NCBI GenBank assembly: GCA_020061685.1
Contig: JAGUXU010000160.1
Span: forward strand, 1 to 7,794
Reading direction: 5' to 3'
DNA length: 7,794 nt
Origin: Candidatus Omnitrophota bacterium
GTDB taxonomy: Bacteria > Omnitrophota > Gorgyraeia > Pluralincolimonadales > Pluralincolimonadaceae
Shown here: positions 1-5,337 of the stretch, piece by piece
Layout of the letters: each line of letters begins with the position of its first letter
How positions within the stretch are numbered: the stretch's first letter is position 1
Notes under the pieces: model-generated
Seen by the model: only the letters and a program-made list of their open reading frames with translations
Told to the model about the DNA's origin: nothing
The model's database searches: none
Translations under genes and position numbers: made by a program

Positions 1-16
1 AAAGCGGGGAATCCAG

Positions 17-244
17 CTATGCTTTTACGATCTTGCCGGACCTGATGCACGCGGTGCAGACCTTTATGGTCTTAATGACACCGTTAAGGTTGACCTTGAG
101 CTTTTGCAGGTTTGGCTTAAACGTTCTTATGCTTCTTCCGGTTATCTTACGGCCGACACCGCCCGCTTTCTTGGCCATACCGCGCCGTTTAATTACTTTA
201 CCCGCCCACTTGCGTTTCCCGCATATATCGCATACCTTTGACAT
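17..244 (-). CDS. rpmB: 50S ribosomal protein L28
   Basis: Encodes a 75-residue basic protein of the L28 family, a structural component of the large ribosomal subunit. The sequence shows the zinc-ribbon form: CxxC at C5/C8 near the start and a second CxxC at C63/C66 near the end. Between them is the family signature TGRSIRTFKPNLQK. Length is normal for the bacterial short form. The ATG at 244-242 is supported by a strong Shine-Dalgarno five bases upstream, and the stop is TAG at 19-17. It is transcribed divergently from recG and has its own promoter. Only 16 bases lie beyond the stop, so no terminator can be judged. Identification is secure; zinc binding is inferred from the four cysteines. 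Confidence 0.97.
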   Translation of the reverse strand: MSKVCDICGKRKWAGKVIKRRGMAKKAGGVGRKITGRSIRTFKPNLQKLKVNLNGVIKTIKVCTACIRSGKIVKA

Positions 245-249
245 AACTT

Positions 250-256
250 CCTCCTT
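250..256 (-). promoter_or_regulatory. Strong ribosome binding site of rpmB
   Basis: On the minus strand the bases read AAGGAGG, a full match to the anti-Shine-Dalgarno core, with a 5-base spacer (AAGTT) before the rpmB ATG. This fixes the start and suggests high translation, as expected for a ribosomal protein. Confidence 0.9.
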
Positions 257-276
257 GCTGTATTATTAAGGTTACA

Positions 277-305
277 ATGATAACATATCAGGGCTTAAAC
301 ATCAA
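277..305 (-). promoter_or_regulatory. Sigma70-type promoter for rpmB
   Basis: Reading the minus strand, TTGATG (305-300, four of six matches to TTGACA) is followed by exactly 17 bases and then TATCAT (282-277, five of six matches to TATAAT). A TG one base upstream of the -10 gives an extended -10. The predicted start of transcription near 270 leaves a leader of about 25 bases that contains the rpmB Shine-Dalgarno. The call rests on consensus matching only. Confidence 0.65.
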
Positions 306-312
306 TAAGAAT

Positions 313-484
313 ATAAGCATAAATTACGATTTTCATCTTTCGCCGCACCGCTCGACTTTCCCCAGCGAGGAAAGTCTCACTCGGTGCATCTGCTCGCTCG
401 TCCCTCGCTGGCGCTCGGGACACCGTGCCCGCTCGCATCTGCGACGTGCGGCTCAAGACCGAAAATCTTCAATTTGTAACTTAT
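313..484. repeat. Long imperfect inverted repeat with GC-rich core (possible structured RNA or MITE-like element)
   Basis: The left and right arms are complementary in blocks that line up one after another: ATAAG 313-317 with CTTAT 480-484, AAATT 321-325 with AATTT 471-475, GATTTTC 328-334 with GAAAATC 461-467, TCTT 336-339 with AAGA 455-458, and GCCGCAC 342-348 with GTGCGGC 446-452. This makes 28 paired bases separated by small internal loops. Inside lies a perfect 8-bp hairpin (GACTTTCC 354-361 with GGAAAGTC 369-376) and weaker pairs (CGGTG 382-386 with CACCG 421-425; GTCCC 400-404 with GGGAC 417-421, which share base 421). An alternative 9-bp pairing joins 362-370 to 403-411. The core is much richer in GC than its AT-rich flanks. 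No clear target-site duplication is visible. It matches no RNA family I recognise. Confidence 0.6.
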
Positions 485-486
485 GG

Positions 487-536
487 TATAGTTGCGTAGG
501 CTTTGTTTCCTGAGGACACAAGCCGAGCAAACTATA
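487..536. repeat. 50-nt two-part hairpin just upstream of recG
   Basis: Outer stem: TATAG 487-491 plus TTGC 492-495 pairs with GCAA 527-530 plus CTATA 532-536, with one bulged A at 531. After a small 3x2 internal loop, the inner stem is GGCTT 499-503, GT 505-506 and TCC 508-510, pairing with GGA 514-516, AC 518-519 and AAGCC 520-524. The loop is TGA, T504 is bulged, and T507/C517 form a mismatch. About 19 pairs in 50 bases is well above chance. No run of T follows on either strand, so it does not look like an intrinsic terminator. It ends 7 bases before the recG ATG, so it probably lies in the recG leader or acts as a DNA cruciform. Confidence 0.6.
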
Positions 537-540
537 TAAT
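513..540 (+). promoter_or_regulatory. Possible recG-operon promoter (perfect -10, weak -35)
   Basis: TATAAT at 535-540 is a perfect -10 consensus. AGGACA at 513-518, 16 bases upstream, matches four of six -35 positions. The difficulty is position: transcription would start near 545-547, at or just after the recG ATG at 544. It could make a leaderless message only if the start site is unusually close to the -10. The hexamer may simply be AT-rich chance sequence and the true promoter may lie further upstream. Confidence 0.25.
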
Positions 541-543
541 ATT

Positions 544-2658
544 ATGGTCATAAACACAAATAAACAATCTTTAAGTCAAATTCCCGTCCGGTATGTCAAG
601 GGTGTCGGGCCGGCAAGGGCCGAGATATTAAAACGCCTTGAGATAGAGACCGTCGAGGACCTGTTGTATCATTTCCCGCGCCGGTATGAGGACAGGAGTA
701 AATTCAATCCCATATCCAAGGTCAAGGCCGGAGAATACGAGACCGTCAAGGGCGAGATACTCACATTGGGCGGACACCGCACCGGTAAGGGCAAGAGCAT
801 ATTCAAGGCCAGGGTCGGCGACGAGACCGGGGCCATCTACGCCGTATGGTTTAATCAGTCGTATATGAAGAACTGGCTTAAGGCCGGGGATAAGATAATA
901 CTTTACGGCAAGGTCGAACGGTATAAAGATATCCAAATTACCGCGCCCGAGTTCGAGGTCATAAAGGAGGAGGGCGATGAGACGATACACACAGGAAGGA
1001 TAGTGCCGATATATCCTTTGACAGAAGGCTTAAGCAACAGGGGCCTGCGCTCCATAATGAAGAATGCCCTGGATAAGTATCTGGGAGAAGTCGAGGAGGC
1101 GCTTCCCGCCGAGATACGCGCGCGCCATAATTTAGCGGAGTTAAGAGAGGCCATTGGAAATATGCATTTTCCCGGGGCCGAGGCCTTAAGGCAGGCGGCA
1201 TATGAGCGGATAGTCTTTGACGAGTTTTTTGTCCTGCAACTGGCGCTGGCGTTACGTAAGGCGAAGATAAAAGAGGCCGAAGACGGCGTCGCGCATAAAG
1301 TCGGCGGAGAACTATCAGAGTCATTTAAGGCGCTATTGCCTTTTAAGCTGACCGATGCCCAGAAGAAGGCGATAGAGGACACAGAGAAGGACATGGCCAG
1401 TCCCAGGCCGATGAACCGGCTCCTGGAGGGCGATGTCGGCTCCGGCAAGACGATAGTCGCCGCATACGCCCTTGTCCTCACCGTCCAGAACGGTCATCAG
1501 GGCGCTTTAATGGTGCCGACAGAGATACTGGCGCGCCAGCATTTTAACAACCTTAACGGCTTATTGAGGCCGCTCGGGATAAACATCGTTTTATTGACTA
1601 ACGCGGTCATCGACGAGGCGCGGGAAGAGGCGAACAGGATGGTGGAAGACGGCACCGCGAATATCATAGTCGGGACGCACGCCTTGATACAGGAAGGTGT
1701 TAAGTTCAGGGATCTGGGGCTTGCCGTTATAGATGAGCAGCACAAATTCGGAGTTGACCAGCGCTCGAGCCTGAAAGAAAAGGGCCTTAACCCGGATGTC
1801 CTTTTTATGACGGCAACACCCATACCGCGTACCCTCGCGATGACGCTTTACGGCGACCTCGACCTCTCGATATTAGACCAGATGCCCGAGGGCAGGATAC
1901 CGCCGAAGGCATATTGGGTCGGGGAAGAGAGGCGGCAGGGAATATATAAATTTATAGCCCAGGAGGTCTCAGCCGGCCGGCAGGCATACATAGTCTATCC
2001 GGTTATCGAGAAAAAGAAGGACGAAGGCCTGCCCGCCAGAGGCGGGTCCGCCTCCGGCGGAAAGGCGGCGACAGAGATGTTCGCCAAATTCAGGGATGAG
2101 GTCTTTCCGCGATTTAAGGTTGGCCTTATCCACGGCAGGCTGGATGACACCGAAAAGGAACGCGTCATGTCTGATTTCAAGGCAGGAAAGGCGCAGATAC
2201 TGGTCTCGACCACGGTCATAGAGGTCGGTATAGACAATCCAAATGTCTCCGTGATGCTGATCGAGAACCCCGAGAGGTTCGGGTTAAGCCAGCTGCATCA
2301 GTTGCGCGGAAGGATAGGCAGGGGGAACCAGAGGTCGTATTGCATCCTTTTGTCCGAGACGGAATCGGAACAGGCCAAGAAGAGGCTCAAGGCGCTTATA
2401 AGTACGACCAGCGGTTTTAATATAGCCGAGGAGGACCTCCAGATACGCGGGCCGGGCGAGTTCTTCGGAATAAGGCAGCATGGCCTTCCCGAACTGCGAT
2501 ACGCGAACCTCGTCTCCGACGTAAAGCAGCTTGAGGCTGCCCGGAAGGAGGCGTTTAATCTCGTGAAGGGTGACCCCGGGCTTTCCGGGCCGGGGCATAG
2601 CCTGCTTAAGGCCATCCTGAAGCGTAAATTCGCAGGCAGATTCGAGATAAAGGCGTAG
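544..2658 (+). CDS. recG: ATP-dependent DNA helicase RecG
   Basis: A 704-residue superfamily 2 helicase that reverses stalled replication forks and processes branched DNA and R-loops. The N-terminus has the helix-hairpin-like PVRYVKGVGPARAEIL and HFPRRYED typical of RecG, followed by the wedge OB-fold at about residues 60-140. Helicase motifs are complete: Walker A GDVGSGKT (296-303), DEQH box (397-400) followed by KFGVDQR, motif III MTATPIPRTLA (from 422), STTVIEVGID (555-564) and motif VI QLRGRIGRG (586-594). The ATG at 544 is the only usable start: an in-frame stop lies at 511-513 and no ATG, GTG or TTG follows until well inside the conserved region. No Shine-Dalgarno is visible. Oddity: residues 496-507 are encoded by an inserted palindromic repeat in a surface loop of helicase domain 2. 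First gene of the plus-strand block. Confidence 0.98.
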   Translation: MVINTNKQSLSQIPVRYVKGVGPARAEILKRLEIETVEDLLYHFPRRYEDRSKFNPISKVKAGEYETVKGEILTLGGHRTGKGKSIFKARVGDETGAIYAVWFNQSYMKNWLKAGDKIILYGKVERYKDIQITAPEFEVIKEEGDETIHTGRIVPIYPLTEGLSNRGLRSIMKNALDKYLGEVEEALPAEIRARHNLAELREAIGNMHFPGAEALRQAAYERIVFDEFFVLQLALALRKAKIKEAEDGVAHKVGGELSESFKALLPFKLTDAQKKAIEDTEKDMASPRPMNRLLEGDVGSGKTIVAAYALVLTVQNGHQGALMVPTEILARQHFNNLNGLLRPLGINIVLLTNAVIDEAREEANRMVEDGTANIIVGTHALIQEGVKFRDLGLAVIDEQHKFGVDQRSSLKEKGLNPDVLFMTATPIPRTLAMTLYGDLDLSILDQMPEGRIPPKAYWVGEERRQGIYKFIAQEVSAGRQAYIVYPVIEKKKDEGLPARGGSASGGKAATEMFAKFRDEVFPRFKVGLIHGRLDDTEKERVMSDFKAGKAQILVSTTVIEVGIDNPNVSVMLIENPERFGLSQLHQLRGRIGRGNQRSYCILLSETESEQAKKRLKALISTTSGFNIAEEDLQIRGPGEFFGIRQHGLPELRYANLVSDVKQLEAARKEAFNLVKGDPGLSGPGHSLLKAILKRKFAGRFEIKA
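2027..2066 (+). repeat. In-frame double-hairpin palindromic repeat inside recG
   Basis: Two adjacent perfect 6-bp hairpins with 3-base loops sit side by side: CCCGCC 2032-2037 with GGCGGG 2041-2046, and TCCGCC 2047-2052 with GGCGGA 2056-2061. They are bracketed by an outer 4-bp stem, GCCT 2027-2030 with AGGC 2063-2066. Translated in frame this gives LPARGGSASGGK (RecG residues 496-507). Other RecG proteins, as I recall them, run from the VIE strand directly into a short charged segment and the KAA helix, so about twelve residues look inserted. The form resembles dispersed GC-rich palindromes I associate with candidate-phylum genomes, and the in-frame habit resembles Rickettsia palindromic elements. 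Copies elsewhere in the genome cannot be checked here. Confidence 0.7.
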
Positions 2659-2660
2659 AG

Positions 2661-3209
2661 ATGCGGATAACAAGCGGGATATTCAAAAGCAGGATAATCA
2701 AGGCGCCCGGCGGGATAAGGCCGACCCTCGATAATGTGCGTAAGAGCGTCTTCGATATACTGGGGGATAAGATAAGAGGCGCAAGGGTGCTGGAGTTATA
2801 CGCCGGTTCCGGCGCTTTTGGCTTAGAGGCCTTAAGCCGGGGAGCCGGTTCCTGTGTCTTTGTGGACAACAGCCGCGCCTCGGTCGCGGCGATAAGGGAT
2901 AACCTGAAGACGCTAAAGCTCTCCGAGACAGGCGAGATAGCCGTTATCCATGCCGACTCGCTGGCGGTTATGGCGAAATTCGCCCATACCGCCGGTTTCG
3001 ACCTTATATTCCTCGACCCCCCGTATTATAAATCCTTGGCGAAAAAATCCTTGTCTTTACTCGGCGATTGTGATATATTAACTGCTACTGGTATCGTAAT
3101 TGCCGAACACTCTAAACATGACGAATTGCCCGATAAAGCGGGCACACTGACACTTTTCCGCAGCGCCAGGTACGGCGATACGGAAATTTCTTTTTACCGC
3201 AAGGAATAA
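2661..3209 (+). CDS. rsmD: 16S rRNA (guanine(966)-N(2))-methyltransferase RsmD
   Basis: A 182-residue SAM-dependent methyltransferase predicted to place N2-methyl on G966 (E. coli numbering) of 16S rRNA in the 30S particle. Family marks are MRITSGIFKSR at the N-terminus, RPTLDNVR (20-27), the SAM-binding loop LYAGSGAFGLEALSRGA (from 46), catalytic DPPY (119-122), and the C-terminal RYGDTEISFY. Length is normal. It starts 2 nt after the recG stop, with a modest AAAGG at 2649-2653 as ribosome binding site inside recG, so it is co-transcribed. The stretch around 3030-3120 is AT-richer than its surroundings but the reading frame and conserved residues are undisturbed. The exact modified base is inferred from the family. 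Confidence 0.95.
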   Translation: MRITSGIFKSRIIKAPGGIRPTLDNVRKSVFDILGDKIRGARVLELYAGSGAFGLEALSRGAGSCVFVDNSRASVAAIRDNLKTLKLSETGEIAVIHADSLAVMAKFAHTAGFDLIFLDPPYYKSLAKKSLSLLGDCDILTATGIVIAEHSKHDELPDKAGTLTLFRSARYGDTEISFYRKE

Positions 3210-3215
3210 TACCCT

Positions 3216-3695
3216 ATGAGATCAAAGGCGGTCTATCCGGGTACTTTTGACCCCGTAACTTACGGCCATATCGACCTTATAAAGCGGGCCGTTAAGATAT
3301 ACGACACGGTCATCATTGCCGTCGCCCACAACGCGCATAAAGACCCGCTCTTTACGGTGCAGGAACGCGTCGGCATGCTCAAAGAGGCGACGAGAGGGAT
3401 AAAGGGAGTCGTCATCGAGGATTTCGACGGCCTGGTCGTTGACTATGTAAGGAAGAAAGGCGCTCCGGTGATGATCCGGGGCCTGCGCATGCTCTCCGAT
3501 TTCGAGTACGAGTTCCAGATGGCGCTTACCAACAGGAAACTGGCGCAGGATATAGAGACCATATTCATGATGCCGTCGGAGTCATATTCCTACCTGTCGT
3601 CTAAACTCATAAAGGAGGCGTTTGCGCTTGGGGCGGATGTCAGGGCGTTTGTCCCGGGGTTCGTCGCGAAGGCGCTCGCCAAGAAACTAAGATGA
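3216..3695 (+). CDS. coaD: Phosphopantetheine adenylyltransferase (PPAT)
   Basis: A 159-residue nucleotidyltransferase that joins ATP and 4'-phosphopantetheine to give dephospho-CoA and pyrophosphate, the penultimate step of CoA synthesis in the cytosol. GTFDPVTYGH (9-18) carries the T/HxGH motif with H18, and K42, R88 and R91 match E. coli numbering exactly. RGLRMLSDFEYEFQMAL and the SSKLIKE motif (128-134) complete the active site. TYGH replaces the commoner TNGH and SSK replaces SSS; I believe both are tolerated variants. The ATG at 3216 has AAGGA at 3201-3205, inside the end of rsmD, 10 bases upstream. The stop overlaps the next start as ATGA. CoA supply fits with the downstream fatty acid genes, since ACP needs the phosphopantetheine arm. 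Confidence 0.97.
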   Translation: MRSKAVYPGTFDPVTYGHIDLIKRAVKIYDTVIIAVAHNAHKDPLFTVQERVGMLKEATRGIKGVVIEDFDGLVVDYVRKKGAPVMIRGLRMLSDFEYEFQMALTNRKLAQDIETIFMMPSESYSYLSSKLIKEAFALGADVRAFVPGFVAKALAKKLR

Positions 3696-4129
3696 AGATA
3701 AAGATAAACGATATACCAAAAGACGGGATGGAATTAAGCGAGAGCCAGGACGCGGGTGCGCTGGACCTGGCGAGGGATGACCTGAGATTCGTCTCGCCGA
3801 TAAGCATATCGGCGTTTATCACGAGGGACAAAGACGAGGCATATGTCCGCCTGACGGCAAAAGGAAAACTTGAGATAACCTGCGCCCGGTGCCTTTCGCC
3901 ATACAGCATCGATTTCAAGAGGGACTTCGATCTAAGTTATGACCTCAAGGGGAAGACAAGCCTTGATCTGACCGAGGATATAAGGCAGGAGATAATCCTG
4001 GAGTACCCCCTAAAGCCGCTCTGCAGGCAGGATTGCAAGGGCCTTTGCCAGGTCTGCGGGAAGAACCTCAATGAAGGTTCCTGCGGCCATAAACCGGATA
4101 CGCTAAAATGGAACGGGATAGAGAGATGA
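3692..4129 (+). CDS. yceD: DUF177 / YceD family 23S rRNA accumulation protein
   Basis: A 145-residue protein of the DUF177 family. Members are linked to 23S rRNA accumulation and large-subunit biogenesis in bacteria and plastids. The sequence shows CARCL (C64, C67) after a beta-rich N-terminal half, and a C-terminal cysteine cluster C111, C115, C119, C122, then N125-L126-N127, C131 and H133, which probably forms a metal-binding ribbon. The acidic DLTEDIRQEIILEYPLKPLC segment is typical of the family. The ATG overlaps the coaD stop by 4 nt (ATGA) with no strong Shine-Dalgarno, so translation is probably coupled to coaD. It sits directly before rpmF, the classic yceD-rpmF pairing that supports the ribosome role. 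The molecular mechanism is not established from sequence. Confidence 0.9.
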   Translation: MKIKINDIPKDGMELSESQDAGALDLARDDLRFVSPISISAFITRDKDEAYVRLTAKGKLEITCARCLSPYSIDFKRDFDLSYDLKGKTSLDLTEDIRQEIILEYPLKPLCRQDCKGLCQVCGKNLNEGSCGHKPDTLKWNGIER

Positions 4130-4136
4130 CACAATC

Positions 4137-4143
4137 AAGGAGG
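4137..4143 (+). promoter_or_regulatory. Strong ribosome binding site of rpmF
   Basis: AAGGAGG, a full Shine-Dalgarno core, lies 9 bases before the rpmF ATG in the only gap of more than 20 bases inside the plus-strand block. It is much stronger than the sites of neighbouring genes, which suggests rpmF is translated independently and at a higher rate than the enzymes around it. Confidence 0.85.
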
Positions 4144-4152
4144 AATAAATAA

Positions 4153-4350
4153 ATGGCTTTACCCAAGAGAAAACATTCAAAAGCGAGAAGGGATAAATCG
4201 AGGACCCATCAGGTCCTGTCCATGCCCCAACTCACTAAATGCCCCCAGTGTTTTGAGTTAATAAGGCCTCATCATATCTGTCCCGCCTGCGGTTATTATA
4301 AGGGACGCAAAGTAGTGGACATAAAGGTCAAGAAAGAGAAGAAGAAATGA
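4153..4350 (+). CDS. rpmF: 50S ribosomal protein L32
   Basis: A 65-residue, strongly basic protein of the L32 family, a zinc-ribbon component of the large subunit. The N-terminal MALPKRKHSKARRDKSRTHQ is the standard L32 opening. The zinc knuckle is C30-P-Q-C33 and C43-P-A-C46 followed by GYYKGRKV. The C-terminus is a lysine-rich tail (KVKKEKKK). The start is fixed by the conserved N-terminus and the strong Shine-Dalgarno. The stop overlaps the plsX start as ATGA. The four-cysteine form is the zinc-binding type, as is L28 in this window. Position between yceD and plsX matches the arrangement in many bacteria and links ribosome synthesis to lipid synthesis. Confidence 0.97.
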   Translation: MALPKRKHSKARRDKSRTHQVLSMPQLTKCPQCFELIRPHHICPACGYYKGRKVVDIKVKKEKKK

Positions 4351-5336
4351 GGATCGCCGTTGACGGCATGGGCGGTGACTACGCGCCTCAGGTAGTCGTA
4401 GAGGGTTCGGTTGCCGCCGCTTTGGAGTATGGTTTTGAGATCGTTATAGTGGGCGACCGCTCAAAGATCGAGGCGGAATTGTCCAAGCTTCCTTCCGTAC
4501 CGTCATCCGTAACCGTCCATCATGCCTCCGAGACGATAGATATGCATGAGCCGGGCGCTGTAAGTGTCCGCGCAAAGAGGGATTCCTCTATCTGGGTCGC
4601 GACCGAACTCGCGAAGGAAAACAAGGTAGACGCCGTGGTCTCGGCCGGCAATACCGCCGCATTCGTAAGCGCGGCGATGCTTTCATTAAGGCGGCTTGAA
4701 GGGGTTGAGCGCCCGGGAATAGCGGTCCTGGTGCCTTCTCTTAAGGGCCCTGTGCTGATGATAGATGTGGGGGCCACGATAAATCCTGAGGCAGAACACC
4801 TTGTTACGTTCGGCTTGATGGGCGAGGTATACGCGAAGTACATACTTAAGAAGAAAGATCCCGTTATAGGGCTGCTGAATATAGGCGAAGAATCTTCCAA
4901 AGGGCCGGAATTTTTGAAGGAGACCCACCGGCTTCTGGAATTAAGCAAATTCAATTTTCAGGGTAACGCCGAGGGAAGGGATATCTTCGCCGGCAAATTC
5001 GACGTGGTTGTCTGTGACGGCTATACCGGAAACGTGGTCTTGAAGGTCGCCGAATCGATAGCCGGTATTATAGCTTTGTTCATAAAGGACGAGCTAAAGA
5101 AGGACCCCTTAAGGATGCTCGGCGGCCTCTTGAGCGCGTCGGCTTTTGAAGCGGTCAAGAGGCAGATAGACTATGCCGAATACGGCGGGGCCCCGCTCTT
5201 GGGGGTAAACGGCATATGTATAATCAGCCACGGGCGTTCCTCGGCCAAGGCGATAAAGAACGCCATAAGGGTAGCCGGGGAATTCGTCGAACACCAGGTA
5301 AACAAACACATCGTGGAGGCGATAAAGACCTTTTAA
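4347..5336 (+). CDS. plsX: Phosphate acyltransferase PlsX
   Basis: A 329-residue enzyme that converts acyl-ACP and phosphate to acyl-phosphate, the donor used by PlsY to begin phospholipid synthesis; it is a peripheral membrane protein in known cases. The N-terminus MRIAVDGMGGDYAP (MGGDYAP at 8-14) is diagnostic. Further family blocks are SAGNTAA (99-105), IDVGAT (139-144), LLNIGEESSKG, GNAEGRDIF (from 206), DGYTGN (224-229) and the C-terminal YGGAPLLGVNG and GRSSAKAIKNAI. GNTAA and DVGAT differ by one residue each from the GNTGA and DVGAN I expect. Length is normal. It overlaps the rpmF stop by 4 nt, with only a purine-rich GAGAAGAAG as possible binding site, suggesting coupled translation. 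Confidence 0.97.
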   Translation: MRIAVDGMGGDYAPQVVVEGSVAAALEYGFEIVIVGDRSKIEAELSKLPSVPSSVTVHHASETIDMHEPGAVSVRAKRDSSIWVATELAKENKVDAVVSAGNTAAFVSAAMLSLRRLEGVERPGIAVLVPSLKGPVLMIDVGATINPEAEHLVTFGLMGEVYAKYILKKKDPVIGLLNIGEESSKGPEFLKETHRLLELSKFNFQGNAEGRDIFAGKFDVVVCDGYTGNVVLKVAESIAGIIALFIKDELKKDPLRMLGGLLSASAFEAVKRQIDYAEYGGAPLLGVNGICIISHGRSSAKAIKNAIRVAGEFVEHQVNKHIVEAIKTF

Positions 5337-5337
5337 T

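Noticed and set aside
1..16. Terminator downstream of rpmB
   Set aside because: Only 16 bases are available beyond the stop codon. A possible GGATTCCCC arm is seen on the minus strand but its partner would lie outside the window.
33..269. Plus-strand open frame opposite rpmB
   Set aside because: It is antisense to a secure ribosomal protein gene and has no recognisable domain or ribosome binding site.
313..484. 6S RNA, SRP RNA or another standard structured RNA
   Set aside because: The size and end pairing recall 6S RNA, but the core folds into several separate hairpins instead of one rod with a central bubble. No GGAA-loop SRP core or other familiar signature is present.
277..513. 78-codon plus-strand open frame in the rpmB-recG gap
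   Set aside because: It runs through the structured inverted repeat, has no Shine-Dalgarno, resembles no protein family, and its Arg/Ser/Cys-rich composition is a product of the GC-rich palindromic core.
487..536. Intrinsic terminator upstream of recG
   Set aside because: No run of T follows the hairpin on either strand, and neither neighbouring gene ends here because the two genes diverge.
903..1481. 192-codon minus-strand open frame within recG
   Set aside because: It is a shadow of the recG coding frame, with low-information composition and no ribosome binding site or family resemblance.
2574..2595. GC-rich palindrome near the recG 3' end as another inserted repeat
   Set aside because: The coded residues DPGLSGPGH fit the usual DP-rich RecG C-terminus. 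There is no insertion, and the arms can pair in competing ways expected of C/G-rich codons.
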